A stretch of DNA of 42,862 nt from NCBI GenBank assembly GCA_017617125.1, contig JAFZWY010000042.1, forward strand, positions 1 to 42,862, written 5' to 3'. The position numbers and the translations under genes were made by a program. The notes beneath the pieces were generated by a model. It had not been told where the DNA came from, did not search any database, and was given only the letters and a program-made list of their open reading frames with translations. The DNA is from Bacteroidales bacterium. GTDB lineage: Bacteria > Bacteroidota > Bacteroidia > Bacteroidales > ML635J-15. Below, piece by piece: positions 15,839-25,183 of this stretch. Every line of letters starts with the position of its first letter. The stretch's first letter is position 1.

Positions 15839-16813
15839 ATGGAGGAAAAGCAACCAAAAAAACGATTCTTGGCACGCTGGAAGGAAAGCTTCCTTGTGAA
15901 GTTCTGGCATAACCAGCAGTTGAAGGACAAACTTTACGAGATAATCTTTGGTTCCGAAACCAAGGCTGGTAAGATGTTCGACATCGTGCTGATGATTATG
16001 ATCGTCGCCAGCATCGTGGTGCTGATGATAGAAAGCGCTGGGATACCTCGGGCTTGGAAAATATTATTCATTGTTCTTGAATACATTTTCACTGCATTCT
16101 TCACATTCGAGTACCTTGCCCGTGTTTATTGTTCGCCCAAACCGTTGAAATACATATTCAGTTTCTACGGAATTGTCGATTTGGTGTCAACTTTGCCTGT
16201 ATATATCAGCTTCATTTTCGGAGGAGCGCGCTATATGCTTGCAATAAGGGCATTCAGGCTGATAAGGGTTTTCCGTGTTTTCAAGCTTTTCAACTTCCTC
16301 GACGAAGGTCGTTTCCTGATGTTGGCATTAAAGGACAGCAGCAAGAAGATTATCGTATTTTTCCTATTCGTTCTTATTCTTGTAATCTCGATGGGAACTG
16401 TTATGTATATGATTGAAGGTGGGAAAAATACGGCTTTCAGCAACATATTCACAAGCATATATTGGGCAATTGTGACTATGACTACTGTAGGCTACGGCGA
16501 CATTACGCCAACAACAGGGCTGGGGCGCTTCCTTTCGGCTTTCGTGATGCTGATGGGTTACACTATAATTGCAGTGCCAACGGGTATTGTCTCGGCTTCG
16601 ATGGCAAAGAACTACAAGAAACACCGTGAAACTTTCAGGATTTGTCCGCAATGCCACGAGTACGAATACGACAACGATGCCAAGTTCTGCAAGCATTGCG
16701 GTCACGAATATGGCGACGATTGGCGGCAGGAACATCCCGAGGAAAGGATTATCCGTACCGACAATAGGGAGGCTCCGATAGAAACAGAAGAATACGAAGA
16801 ACCAGTTTTATAA
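15839..16813 (+). CDS. Voltage-gated-type potassium channel with C-terminal zinc ribbon
   Basis: The 324-residue protein has six membrane segments. S1 is at about 47-64, S2 at 73-95 and S3 at 107-127. S4 (131-148) has Arg roughly every third residue (RYMLAIRAFRLIRVFRVFK). S5 is at 170-191, and the pore contains the K+ selectivity filter TVGYGD (216-221), followed by S6 at 229-252. The cytoplasmic tail has a four-Cys zinc ribbon (C269, C272, C284, C287: CPQC, then CKHCG) and an acidic end. The ribbon in place of the usual RCK/KTN or cNMP domain is noteworthy; it may serve in assembly or ligand sensing. It starts 4 nt after rpiB and is probably co-transcribed. Confidence 0.9.
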   Translation: MEEKQPKKRFLARWKESFLVKFWHNQQLKDKLYEIIFGSETKAGKMFDIVLMIMIVASIVVLMIESAGIPRAWKILFIVLEYIFTAFFTFEYLARVYCSPKPLKYIFSFYGIVDLVSTLPVYISFIFGGARYMLAIRAFRLIRVFRVFKLFNFLDEGRFLMLALKDSSKKIIVFFLFVLILVISMGTVMYMIEGGKNTAFSNIFTSIYWAIVTMTTVGYGDITPTTGLGRFLSAFVMLMGYTIIAVPTGIVSASMAKNYKKHRETFRICPQCHEYEYDNDAKFCKHCGHEYGDDWRQEHPEERIIRTDNREAPIETEEYEEPVL

Positions 16814-16814
16814 T

Positions 16815-17396
16815 ATGCAGTCGATACTATACATACACGGCTTCAATTCGGCGGGAAACGCCTGGAAAGCAATGAAGTTAATCGAGTATTTCCCCGATTA
16901 CCAAATAGTTTCGCCAACTCTCGACTACTATACGCAGTCTCCCGATGCTCTTATTGCACAACTTAAGCACGAAATTGATACTCATGACATTAAAATGATT
17001 GTGGGAACAAGCCTCGGCGGTATGATGACTATGTATATGTCGGCATTATGCGGACTGAAGGCACTAGCAATAAACCCCGCTTCGCGTCCAAACGAATCGC
17101 TTAGGCAATTTGTGGGTGTTGAGCTAATCAACTATGCCACCGAAACAAAGCATTACCTTTCGCAGGAAGCATTTGATGCATATCAGGGTTTCATTACAGG
17201 ACCATTCAATGATGTGCATTTCGACAGGGAGAAACTGACTTTTGCGCTCGCCAAGGACGATGAACTTCTCGGTAGCTACTATTCGCTGAAGGAACAGTTC
17301 AGAGGCTTTACAATCCACGAGTTCGACAATGTAACACACCGTTTTGTAAAGTTCGAGTATCTTGTTCCGATTATAAGGGATATTTTGGAAAGTTAA
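16815..17396 (+). CDS. YqiA-like alpha/beta-hydrolase (esterase)
   Basis: The 193-residue cytoplasmic protein of the UPF0227/YqiA-YcfP type has an N-terminal oxyanion motif YIHGFNSAG, nucleophile S66 in GTSLGG, an acidic candidate at D148/D149 (AKDDELLG) and a likely catalytic H175 (NVTHRF). There is no signal peptide. The substrate is unknown; E. coli YqiA acts on short acyl esters. It begins one base after the channel's stop codon. Confidence 0.8.
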   Translation: MQSILYIHGFNSAGNAWKAMKLIEYFPDYQIVSPTLDYYTQSPDALIAQLKHEIDTHDIKMIVGTSLGGMMTMYMSALCGLKALAINPASRPNESLRQFVGVELINYATETKHYLSQEAFDAYQGFITGPFNDVHFDREKLTFALAKDDELLGSYYSLKEQFRGFTIHEFDNVTHRFVKFEYLVPIIRDILES

Positions 17397-17428
17397 CCTG
17401 ATAATATGAATTTTAAACAATATAAAGT

Positions 17429-18205
17429 ATGAAAACAATGAGACATATTCTATGCGTTGCCATGCTTAGTTTAGCGGCTTTTGGCACTTTCGCACAGACA
17501 AATCCTTATCCGGAGGAAAACGAAGAATACGCATACGCAGTAACCGTTAAATATCAGGGACAGAAGCCTATAATAAACGATTTTATCAATGCCTATTTGG
17601 GTGAAGAATCGGAGGATGAACTGAATGGGTACTTGTCGGACTTGTGGCACAGATACCTAAAGAACGAGCCGTTGGACAAGACCGAAAAGGTTACGCTTGA
17701 CTCTAAAAATGGTTTTGCAAGTTTCGAAAAGGTATATCCGCCCGACGAATACAGCCCCGAAGGCAATAGAATACTCGTGGAGATGTGCTATTGGAACAGT
17801 TCCGACGGTAATCACAAGATTTTTGCTGAGTCGGTGCAAATGTTTCAGGGCAACAGAGCCATAGAAACGGAGTATAGCGGTGTTACTTTCGGCATATACA
17901 ACAATGCCACGCACAAGATGACCTATGCTTATAGAGAAGGTATGGGCATAGATATAAAGACTGGAATGGAAGCTCTTGGTGTAAGTGTTGACAAGGGCGA
18001 ATATTTCCTTATCAATTATCTAACTGATGAGCGCGAGCCTATAACCGAGGAGCAATACAACAATTGGTGGAACGAATATCCGGTTGTAACCTACAGTCTT
18101 CCGCGCGTAGGCAAAGATATCACAGCAGTCATTAACAACCGTCCCGAAGGCAAGAAAGAAATAATTGTAAAGTGGAACGGACTAAGATTTGATGTTCAGC
18201 AGTAG
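17429..18205 (+). CDS. Secreted protein of unknown function (shares a domain with 33713-34795)
   Basis: The 258-residue protein has a cleavable signal peptide ending at TFAQ. There is no lipobox and no T9SS tail, so it is probably periplasmic. Two stretches match the protein encoded at 33713-34795: C-x-W-x-x-S-x-G-x-x-(K/R)-(I/L)-F-A (CYWNSSDGNHKIFAESVQMF) and a YSLPRVGKD followed later by VKWNGLRF, versus YELPRIGKD and YKWDGMNH. These suggest a common fold typical of uncharacterised Bacteroidales exported proteins. It follows the esterase after 32 nt. Its end lies six bases from the facing phosphatase gene, with no clear terminator between. Confidence 0.7.
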   Translation: MKTMRHILCVAMLSLAAFGTFAQTNPYPEENEEYAYAVTVKYQGQKPIINDFINAYLGEESEDELNGYLSDLWHRYLKNEPLDKTEKVTLDSKNGFASFEKVYPPDEYSPEGNRILVEMCYWNSSDGNHKIFAESVQMFQGNRAIETEYSGVTFGIYNNATHKMTYAYREGMGIDIKTGMEALGVSVDKGEYFLINYLTDEREPITEEQYNNWWNEYPVVTYSLPRVGKDITAVINNRPEGKKEIIVKWNGLRFDVQQ

Positions 18206-18211
18206 AAATTA

Positions 18212-18649
18212 TTATTTTCTCTGCCACCACTTACGTTTAGGCTCTTCTTCGGGAGGAAAGTCATCGTATTCATCTTCTTCGATATTTTCGTCCTTGTTGA
18301 GTGTCTGCGGAATTAGCAGTTCGCGGATTTTGTCCCAGCCTATAAAACCACCCACATTTCGGTCGTCGATGTAGATGTCGGCAACAATCTTACGGCTCAT
18401 GTACTTGGGGTTGAAAACCTCGTCGGGATGCTCGTTGTTCACGGCGTAGAATGTAAGTCCGTGCTGTTTGCAGAACTCCACGGCTTCGTCGAGCAGTTCT
18501 CCATCGCGGACAGTCCACAGGATTAGGGTAAAGCCATGGCGCTTCAGGTCTTTCAATGTCTCGAATGCTCCGTCTATCACGGTGCCTATCTCGGGATAGC
18601 GGTGGGTGACTATTGTTCCGTCAAAATCGACTGCTATAACTGGATTCAT
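18212..18649 (-). CDS. HAD-superfamily hydrolase, BT0820-like
   Basis: The 145-residue cytoplasmic protein has motif I DFDGT (nucleophile D8, acid D10), a WTVRDG region and a motif IV-like IYIDDRN. It matches the small capless Bacteroides BT0820-type HAD family; the substrate is unknown. After residue 115 the tail is acidic, then basic (NIEEDEYDDFPPEEEPKRKWWQRK), an extra low-complexity end not needed for the fold. It faces the preceding gene tail to tail. Confidence 0.8.
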   Translation of the reverse strand: MNPVIAVDFDGTIVTHRYPEIGTVIDGAFETLKDLKRHGFTLILWTVRDGELLDEAVEFCKQHGLTFYAVNNEHPDEVFNPKYMSRKIVADIYIDDRNVGGFIGWDKIRELLIPQTLNKDENIEEDEYDDFPPEEEPKRKWWQRK

Positions 18650-18703
18650 ATAAGTGATTTACGATTTTAGATTTACGAATTACGATTCTTTCTCTATTAT
18701 GTC

Positions 18704-18724
18704 ATGCTGAACTTGTTTCAGCAT
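18704..18724. repeat. Dispersed palindrome (ATGCTGAA type)
   Basis: ATGCTGAA (18704-18711) and TTCAGCAT (18717-18724) form an 8-bp hairpin. Words of this type are common intergenic repeats in environmental bacterial genomes. Confidence 0.55.
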
Positions 18725-18749
18725 CTGTTACGATTTTTTTTTCTACCAT

Positions 18750-18797
18750 CGCCCCTTCGGTGCTTCGACAAGCTCAGCAAGCGAAGCTCAGGGGGCG
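18750..18797. repeat. Dispersed palindrome containing CTTCGACAAGCTCAG
   Basis: The outer arms CGCCCC (18750-18755) and GGGGGCG (18791-18797) enclose GCTTCG/CGAAGC. The CTTCGACAAGCTCAG word is a widespread repeat, and a relative (CTGAGCGTAGTCGAAGG) lies near 30977. The element supplies the stop codon of the lipocalin-like gene. Confidence 0.55.
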
Positions 18798-19234
18798 AGC
18801 TGGTTTCCGTCATTTTTTTGTCTTACCATAAATATTTTTCCGTTCTCAACTTCCTTGGTTTCGTCTTGCGGTTCGATGGCAAGGCTGTCTTCGCTGATGT
18901 GCAGAATTTTGTTTATTATGGTCTTGTCGGGAAGGATAAGCCTCAGTGTATCTCCCGACTGCGAAAGTTCCCATTCTCCCTCGGTGGTTTTGGTCTTTGT
19001 AGCATTTACATATTTGCCGTCTTCGCCGAAATAATATGTAGTGTATTGCTTCGACTCGTTCATCTTTTCGTAAATTTTCCTCATCAATGGCTCGGGAAGT
19101 TGTTGCCCTCCAATGTACAACGAGTCAAGCTGCCAGGTGCCTTCGATTAGCTTTGCGTTCTTGTCACTTTGCGCCGAACACAAGCTGGCAATCAGCATAA
19201 ATGGTAATAATATTATAAGGTATGTTGCTTTCAT
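18788..19234 (-). CDS. Lipocalin-like secreted protein
   Basis: The 148-residue protein has a signal peptide to about residue 22 (SLCSAQ; the Cys precedes a normal AQ-type cleavage site, so a lipoprotein is less likely). The mature part has the compact beta-barrel rhythm of Bacteroidota lipocalin-like proteins: IEGTWQLDSL at the start, YYFGEDGKYV and EGEWELSQSGDTLRLIL. The ligand is unknown. The final residues (NQLAP) and stop lie in the palindromic repeat at 18750-18797. It begins 9 nt after recF and is probably the last gene of that transcript. Confidence 0.7.
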   Translation of the reverse strand: MKATYLIILLPFMLIASLCSAQSDKNAKLIEGTWQLDSLYIGGQQLPEPLMRKIYEKMNESKQYTTYYFGEDGKYVNATKTKTTEGEWELSQSGDTLRLILPDKTIINKILHISEDSLAIEPQDETKEVENGKIFMVRQKNDGNQLAP

Positions 19235-19243
19235 GTTGATAAA

Positions 19244-20335
19244 TTAAGGTTCAATCCTATACAATGTATGTTCTATGTCCAAATCGGCAAGCATATTGGG
19301 CATACGGTCGTAGCTGGTGTCGGTAATGAAAATCTGACCAAACTCGTCGCTTGATACCATCTGCGAGATAACTTTCACGCGCTTGGGGTCGAGCTTGTCG
19401 AAAATATCATCAAGGAGCAGAATGGGCTTTTGTCCGACCTTGCGCTGTATGTAGTCGAACTGCGCGAACTTGAGGCTGATAAGGTAAGTTTTTTGCTGTC
19501 CCTGCGAACCGCACTGCCTTATGCTGCTGTCGCCAAGCAGGAATGTGAAGTCGTCACGATGCGAACCGCCAGTGGTGTGGCTTGCTGCCCTGTCGCGGTC
19601 GCGGTGCGATGCAAGTAGCTGGTCGAAAGTCATTTCGTTGAGTTCCGAGTCGTAAATCAGCTTCACTTCTTCGCGTCCGCCCGAAATCTGTGCGTAGTAT
19701 TTCTGGAATATCGGTATTATCTCGTCGATGAACTGCTTGCGCTTTTCATAAATCTTGGTTCCATAGTCGGCAAGCTGCATATCCCAGATTTCGAACTCGG
19801 CATCGTTTACCGAAAATCCGTCGTGAAGCTTGTGCAACAAGGTGTTGCGATGCTCGAGTGCACGCTTGTACATTGCAAGGCTTTTCAAGTAAATGTTGTC
19901 GAACTGTGAAATTATCGAATCAACGAATTTACGCCTTGCATCGCTGTCAAAAATCAAAATGGTGTCGGTTGGCGACGAGAAAACTATGGGTATCAGTCCA
20001 ATATGGTCGGTAAGTCGCTGGTATTCGGCACCGTTGCGACGGAACGACTTGTGACGCTCGTCCCTATGCAGTCCGCAGTAGATCTTTTCACTCTTGCCAT
20101 CTATATCGTATTCACCCTGAACAACATAGAAGTCTTCGCCGTTGCGTATGCACTGCCTGTCCTGCTGCGTGAAGTAACTCTTGCACATCGAAAGGTGGTA
20201 GATGGCATCGAGGATATTGGTCTTGCCAACGCCATTGTCGCCGATTATGCAGTTGATGTTGCTGCAGAACTGCAAGTCCTTTTCCTCAACGCTCTTGAAG
20301 TTGACTATTGATATGTCTTTCAGAAACATGCTCAT
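19244..20335 (-). CDS. recF: DNA replication/repair protein RecF
   Basis: The 363-residue SMC-like ATPase loads RecA at gaps with RecO and RecR. The start is the ATG at 20335, two bases after the uvrA stop; a longer reading upstream would enter uvrA and has an Arg-rich, unlikely N-terminus. Walker A is GDNGVGKT (32-39), a Q-rich signature is GSQGQQKTYLISLKF and Walker B is PILLLDDIFDKLD. The length is normal. RecF is often next to dnaN or gyrB; here it directly follows uvrA, giving a DNA-repair pair. Confidence 0.95.
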   Translation of the reverse strand: MSMFLKDISIVNFKSVEEKDLQFCSNINCIIGDNGVGKTNILDAIYHLSMCKSYFTQQDRQCIRNGEDFYVVQGEYDIDGKSEKIYCGLHRDERHKSFRRNGAEYQRLTDHIGLIPIVFSSPTDTILIFDSDARRKFVDSIISQFDNIYLKSLAMYKRALEHRNTLLHKLHDGFSVNDAEFEIWDMQLADYGTKIYEKRKQFIDEIIPIFQKYYAQISGGREEVKLIYDSELNEMTFDQLLASHRDRDRAASHTTGGSHRDDFTFLLGDSSIRQCGSQGQQKTYLISLKFAQFDYIQRKVGQKPILLLDDIFDKLDPKRVKVISQMVSSDEFGQIFITDTSYDRMPNMLADLDIEHTLYRIEP

Positions 20336-20337
20336 TG

Positions 20338-23163
20338 TTAACGCTTTAATTCTTTTTTCAGGAATTGTCCTGTGTAACTTTCCTTGTGCTTGGCAATCTC
20401 TTCGGGTGTTCCGCAGCAGAGTACGGTTCCGCCTTTTTCTCCGCCTTCGGGTCCCATGTCGATAATCCAGTCGGCACACTTTATAACATCCATGTTGTGC
20501 TCGATGATAATCATGCTGTTGCCTTTGTCAACCAACGAATTAAGCACCTTCATAAGAACTTGGATGTCTTCGAAATGCAGACCGGTTGTCGGTTCATCGA
20601 GTATGTACAATGTCTTGCCGGTTTCTCGGCGCATAAGTTCAGTGGCAAGTTTCACGCGCTGAGCTTCGCCACCCGAAAGCGTTGTCGATGACTGTCCGAG
20701 TGTTATGTAGCCAAGTCCTACCTGTTGCAATATGACCAGTTTCTTGTAGATCTGCGGAATGTTCTCGAAAAACTCGACAGCCATATTTATTGTCATATTT
20801 AGGACATCGGCAATCGATTTTCCCTTGAACTTGACTTCAAGAGTTTCGCGGTTGTAGCGTTTGCCGCCACAAGTTTCGCACGGAACATAAACATCGGGCA
20901 GGAAGTTCATCTCGATAGTACGCACGCCTGCGCCCTTGCAGGTTTCGCAACGTCCGCCAGCAATGTTGAATGAAAAGCGCCCCGACTTGTAACCTCTGAT
21001 TTTTGCCTCTGGCAATGCTGCAAAAAGGTCGCGAATTTCGGTAAAAAGGCCAGTGTAGGTCATTGGGTTTGAACGCGGTGTGCGTCCGATTGGCGACTGG
21101 TCAACGGCAATAATCTTGTTTATGTTCTCGATGCCTTCGATTTTTGTGTAAGGCAGAGGGCTGGTTTCGGCGCGGTAGAAATGCCTATTCAATATAGGTA
21201 CGAGAGTGCCGTTTATGAGGCTTGACTTTCCGCTTCCCGAAACGCCTGTCACGCAGACCATTATGCCTGTCGGGAAACTTACATCTATGTTTTTCAAGTT
21301 GTTGCCAGTAGCACCAATAAGTTTTACGCACTTGTCCTTGTCGAACGGGCGGCGTTCCTTCGGCACTTTGATTTTTAAAGAGCCGCTAATATATTTTGCC
21401 GTAATGGTGTCGGCGTTTTGCATTTCTTCGGGCGTGCCGGCAAAGACAAGGTGTCCGCCCTTGCGACCAGCACCGGGACCAATATCCACTATGTAGTCGG
21501 CATTCTCAATCATATCGCGGTCGTGCTCGACGACTATTACCGAGTTGCCACGGTCGCGGAGTTCCTTGAGCGAATGAATGAGTTTCTGGTTGTCGCGCTG
21601 GTGCAGTCCTATGCTAGGTTCGTCGAGGATGTAAAGTACATTTACAAGGCGGGAACCAATCTGTGTCGCCAATCTAATGCGTTGCAATTCGCCACCCGAA
21701 AGACTTTCGGCAGGACGGTTGAGCGACAAGTAGTCAAGTCCTACATCAAGCAAGAATTTCAGCCTTGTCTTGACTTCCTTTACAATTTCGTAGGCAATTT
21801 TTTGCTCCTTGTCCGAAAGTTCGGCATTGTGGTTGTCGAAGAAATTGTAAAGTTCGGGCAAGTCCATATTGGCAAGCTCGGCGATGTTCTTGCCGGCAAA
21901 CCTGAAGCACAATGCTTCGCGGTTGAGCCTTGCACCGCCGCACTTGGGGCAGGTTACATATTTTGTAAACTTGGCGTTCTCCTTGTCCGAATCGTCGTCG
22001 CTACTGCTGTGCTTCATGCGGTTTATCACGCCGTCGAAGGTGACGATATAGTTGGAATCTTCGCCAAGCGGGGTATGTCTAAGATTGAGGTTTCCGTTGT
22101 AGCCATAAAGGATAGTGTCTAGAATATCTTCGGGCAAATCCTTGATAGGCGTTTTCATCGAAAACTCAAGTTTCTCGGCAAGAGCATCAAGTGTCCAGAA
22201 CAGAACGGATTCCTTGCGTTTGCCGATTGTGGTTATCGCACCTTCGTTTATCGAAAGGTCACGGTTTGGAATAAGCTTTTCCAAGTCAACATCGATGATA
22301 GTTCCAAGTCCGTTGCACTTAGGGCAGGCTCCCTGCGGCGAGTTGAACGAAAACGAATGTGGTGCAGGTTCCTTGTACGAAATTCCGCTCGTGGGACACA
22401 TCAGGAAACGACTGTAGAACGATGGCTTGTCGGTGCCTTTTTCAAGAACCATTGTTATGCCTTTGCCAAGTTGCATTGCAAGTTCGATAGCCTTGCGCAG
22501 GCGCTGGCTGTCGTCGTCGCTTTTTATCGTGAGTTTATCGACAACAACCTCAATAAAATGGTTCTTATAGCGGTCAAGCTTGAGGTTATATTCCACTTCG
22601 GTGATTTCGCCGTCGATGCGGGCGGTCATATAGCCGCGGCGACGGATATTCTCGAACAGTTCCTTGTAGTGACCTTTACGGCCATTTACAAGCGGTGCGA
22701 GAACATAAATCGATTTTCCGCCAAACTTTTCGGTTATGATGTCAACTATCTGGTTGTCGCTGTATTTCACCATTTTCTCGCCTGTGACATACGAATATGC
22801 CGTTGACGCACGGGCAAAAAGCAGACGCAGGTAGTCGTAAATTTCGGTTATTGTGCCGACTGTCGAGCGCGGATTCTTTACGGTAGTCTTCTGCTCGATG
22901 GCGATGACTGGACTAAGTCCTGTAATCTGGTCAACATCGGGGCGTTCCATGCTGCCGATAAATTGCCGTGCGTATGCCGAAAATGTTTCCATGTAGCGGC
23001 GTTGTCCTTCGGCGTATATTGTATCGAAGGCAAGCGATGACTTTCCGCAACCGCTCAATCCAGTGACAACGGTGAGCTTATGCTGCGGAATGTCGACATC
23101 AAGGTTCTTTAGGTTGTGAATCCTTGCGCCCCTGACTTCAATCTTCTCATCATCATTCTTCAT
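20338..23163 (-). CDS. uvrA: Excinuclease ABC subunit A
   Basis: The protein has 941 residues from the ATG at 23163, which overlaps the previous stop in TGATG; a GTG one codon earlier is possible. UvrA is the damage-sensing ATPase of nucleotide excision repair. It has two ABC modules: Walker [10 protein letters not shown] (about 35-43) and GVSGSGKSS, signatures [12 protein letters not shown] and [12 protein letters not shown], and Walker B regions [12 protein letters not shown] and [12 protein letters not shown]. The main zinc finger is intact (CETCKGAG, then [10 protein letters not shown]), as are CPKCGG and CPKCNG. At the first insertion zinc site the second Cys is missing (CPTSG instead of CPxCG). 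Confidence 0.97.
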   Translation of the reverse strand: MKNDDEKIEVRGARIHNLKNLDVDIPQHKLTVVTGLSGCGKSSLAFDTIYAEGQRRYMETFSAYARQFIGSMERPDVDQITGLSPVIAIEQKTTVKNPRSTVGTITEIYDYLRLLFARASTAYSYVTGEKMVKYSDNQIVDIITEKFGGKSIYVLAPLVNGRKGHYKELFENIRRRGYMTARIDGEITEVEYNLKLDRYKNHFIEVVVDKLTIKSDDDSQRLRKAIELAMQLGKGITMVLEKGTDKPSFYSRFLMCPTSGISYKEPAPHSFSFNSPQGACPKCNGLGTIIDVDLEKLIPNRDLSINEGAITTIGKRKESVLFWTLDALAEKLEFSMKTPIKDLPEDILDTILYGYNGNLNLRHTPLGEDSNYIVTFDGVINRMKHSSSDDDSDKENAKFTKYVTCPKCGGARLNREALCFRFAGKNIAELANMDLPELYNFFDNHNAELSDKEQKIAYEIVKEVKTRLKFLLDVGLDYLSLNRPAESLSGGELQRIRLATQIGSRLVNVLYILDEPSIGLHQRDNQKLIHSLKELRDRGNSVIVVEHDRDMIENADYIVDIGPGAGRKGGHLVFAGTPEEMQNADTITAKYISGSLKIKVPKERRPFDKDKCVKLIGATGNNLKNIDVSFPTGIMVCVTGVSGSGKSSLINGTLVPILNRHFYRAETSPLPYTKIEGIENINKIIAVDQSPIGRTPRSNPMTYTGLFTEIRDLFAALPEAKIRGYKSGRFSFNIAGGRCETCKGAGVRTIEMNFLPDVYVPCETCGGKRYNRETLEVKFKGKSIADVLNMTINMAVEFFENIPQIYKKLVILQQVGLGYITLGQSSTTLSGGEAQRVKLATELMRRETGKTLYILDEPTTGLHFEDIQVLMKVLNSLVDKGNSMIIIEHNMDVIKCADWIIDMGPEGGEKGGTVLCCGTPEEIAKHKESYTGQFLKKELKR

Positions 23164-24119
23164 CACTTAGTCGTTTTGCAGGGTCTTATGCCTTTCTTCG
23201 GCAGTTCAATCTCAAATTCCTTACGCGACTGGTTTGGAAGCGTATTGGTTCGAAGCCACGGATTGAAATGCTTGAGCATCTTGAGGTTGGTGCCATTGTC
23301 GATGGCAAACTGTGTAAGGTCGCTTATTGTTGTGTCGACCTTTATGGTGTATGTTTCAATTTCGTCGTACAAATCCTTTTCGTCAAGGTTGAAGCCGTAA
23401 GTGCTAGGATTTTCCATTACCAGCTTGAGCGCAATGATACGATAGACATATCTTGCAGTTTCGGAATTCAGAAGCAAATCCCAGTAGTTGTCAACCTTTT
23501 GGCTTTCGATGCTTTTGCTAACACCGCCCATGCCCATATTGTACGAGGCTGCAACCAAGGTCCAGCTTTTGAACTTTTTGTATGCGTCCTTGAAGTATTT
23601 GCATGCGGCAACTACCGACTTGTGATGGTTGTAGCGCTCGTCAACGTTGGTGTCGATACGCAGACCGTACTCGTTGCCGGCTGTTTTCATAAACTGCCAG
23701 AAGCCAGTTGCTCCGGCAGGACTTACCACATTGCTCAATCCGCTTTCGGCAACGCAGAGGTATTTTAGGTCGTCGGGAATGTTGTTTTCATTCAAAACCT
23801 TTTCTATTTCTGGGAAATAGCGTTTTGCTTTCTTTAGGTAAGTTATAGTTGCCGAATGGCGGTACATATTTACGACAAGTTCATAGTCAAGAGCTTCGTA
23901 AACATCGAAATTTTCGAGAGGAACTCGTTCTCCGCAGAAAATAATCTCGTCGGGAATGTATGGTTGCGATGAGGTCGGTGCAGGAGGGAACTCTTTTGTT
24001 TCGTTGTTCTGTTTGGTTGTGTCATCGTCTGTTGTAAGCGACATTAGTCCAAGTGTGCAGAGGATCCCTATGGCGATTCCACCAACGATTAATGCGGGTA
24101 TCTTGATGTATTCTTTCAT
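23163..24119 (-). CDS. Membrane-anchored lytic transglycosylase (SLT domain)
   Basis: The 318-residue protein has an N-terminal membrane helix (7-27). The SLT domain has catalytic E125 (CVAESGLSN), then SPAGATGFWQFM and AASYNMGMGGV, the MltD/Slt-like signature. It cleaves peptidoglycan glycan strands, forming 1,6-anhydro-MurNAc. The C-terminal segment (about 270-312, DLTQFAIDNGTNLKMLKHFN) looks like a LysM-type domain. Its start overlaps the end of the sugar-transferase gene (ATGA), so it belongs to the polysaccharide operon, perhaps opening the wall for the export complex. Confidence 0.9.
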   Translation of the reverse strand: MKEYIKIPALIVGGIAIGILCTLGLMSLTTDDDTTKQNNETKEFPPAPTSSQPYIPDEIIFCGERVPLENFDVYEALDYELVVNMYRHSATITYLKKAKRYFPEIEKVLNENNIPDDLKYLCVAESGLSNVVSPAGATGFWQFMKTAGNEYGLRIDTNVDERYNHHKSVVAACKYFKDAYKKFKSWTLVAASYNMGMGGVSKSIESQKVDNYWDLLLNSETARYVYRIIALKLVMENPSTYGFNLDEKDLYDEIETYTIKVDTTISDLTQFAIDNGTNLKMLKHFNPWLRTNTLPNQSRKEFEIELPKKGIRPCKTTK

Positions 24120-25171
24120 TTCTGTTTTGTGACTTTTGTGTTAATGTATAGCAGTGCAAATACTGTTATCGGATAGATTGCCAGGACATAAATAAAATTG
24201 TAGTTTATGTCGGGGCAGTACATTATTATCTGGGCAAGGCAAACTCCGATGAGGTTTAGTGCAATGAGGACGGCACCTACTTTTCGTACAGACAGTCCTC
24301 GGTAGTATAAGTAGTGAGTTGTGTGGTCGCGTCCGCCGACGAAAGGCGACTTGCCTTTGAGCAGACGGTTAATTGTGACTGTTGTCGTGTCGGTAAGCGG
24401 AACCACGAATGCCAAAGCCACCATTGTGAACTGCTTGGCATTGTATGCGTAGTTTATTTCATCGGTTATCTGAATTCCGTTCCAGAAGTATTTTATGCCT
24501 ATATATGCAAGTAGTATTCCGAGGAACTGGCTGCCATTGTCGCCCATATACATTTTTGCTGGGGCCCAGTTGTAGAAGAGGAATCCCAGCAGTGCGCCGC
24601 TGACAGTTACCATTACCATGGTGTCGATGTTGATTTCGCCGGCAATTATCTGCATAATTACGCAGGGAACAATTATTGTAAAGCTTATTGAACTTGTGAT
24701 GGCGTCCATGTTGTCGAGCATGTTGATGGAGTTCATTATTCCTACGACCCACAGAACTGTAATAATATTGTTTACCCACGTCATCGGCGATATTGTGATG
24801 ACTATGCCGGTTTTTATAAGTACAAATGCGCAAACAAACTGAACAATGAACTTGAATAGTGGCGACGTATTGAGCAGATCGTCGGCCAATCCCATAAAGA
24901 ACGAGATGCTAACGATTATCATCAGGGCAACGAATGTATTTGCTTCGTCGTGCGAATATAGCGGCGAGAAGTAGTATATCAGTGCGCATAGAAGAAATGC
25001 CGAATAGAACAATATGCCACCATATATAGGTTTGCTTTGCGAACTGAATCGTTCGGTGTTGCCTTTTGTCTTTTTTGTAAGGAAACTGAAAGTCCCCTTT
25101 ATGAAAAATGAGCCCAGTAGAGCCGAGAAACCTACTGCAACCAATGCGCTAGCCAATAAAATCCATTCCAT
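24116..25171 (-). CDS. WecA/MraY-family undecaprenyl-phosphate sugar-1-phosphate transferase
   Basis: The 351-residue polytopic membrane protein (about 10-11 helices) starts at the ATG at 25171; a TTG two codons upstream is less likely. Family motifs are all present: MGLADDLL, NMLDNMDAIT, KMYMGDNGSQFLG and HTTHYLYYRGLS. It transfers a sugar-1-phosphate (often GlcNAc-1-P) from a UDP-sugar to undecaprenyl phosphate, the first step of O-antigen or capsule assembly. It follows the tyrosine autokinase after 12 nt. It is the only sugar transferase in the cluster, so the later glycosyltransferases must be elsewhere. Confidence 0.9.
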   Translation of the reverse strand: MEWILLASALVAVGFSALLGSFFIKGTFSFLTKKTKGNTERFSSQSKPIYGGILFYSAFLLCALIYYFSPLYSHDEANTFVALMIIVSISFFMGLADDLLNTSPLFKFIVQFVCAFVLIKTGIVITISPMTWVNNIITVLWVVGIMNSINMLDNMDAITSSISFTIIVPCVIMQIIAGEINIDTMVMVTVSGALLGFLFYNWAPAKMYMGDNGSQFLGILLAYIGIKYFWNGIQITDEINYAYNAKQFTMVALAFVVPLTDTTTVTINRLLKGKSPFVGGRDHTTHYLYYRGLSVRKVGAVLIALNLIGVCLAQIIMYCPDINYNFIYVLAIYPITVFALLYINTKVTKQK

Positions 25172-25183
25172 GTCCAAATCCCG

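Noticed and set aside
20336..20479. Longer N-terminus of RecF
   Set aside because: It would overlap uvrA and give a very Arg-rich start; the ATG at 20335 begins the standard RecF fold.
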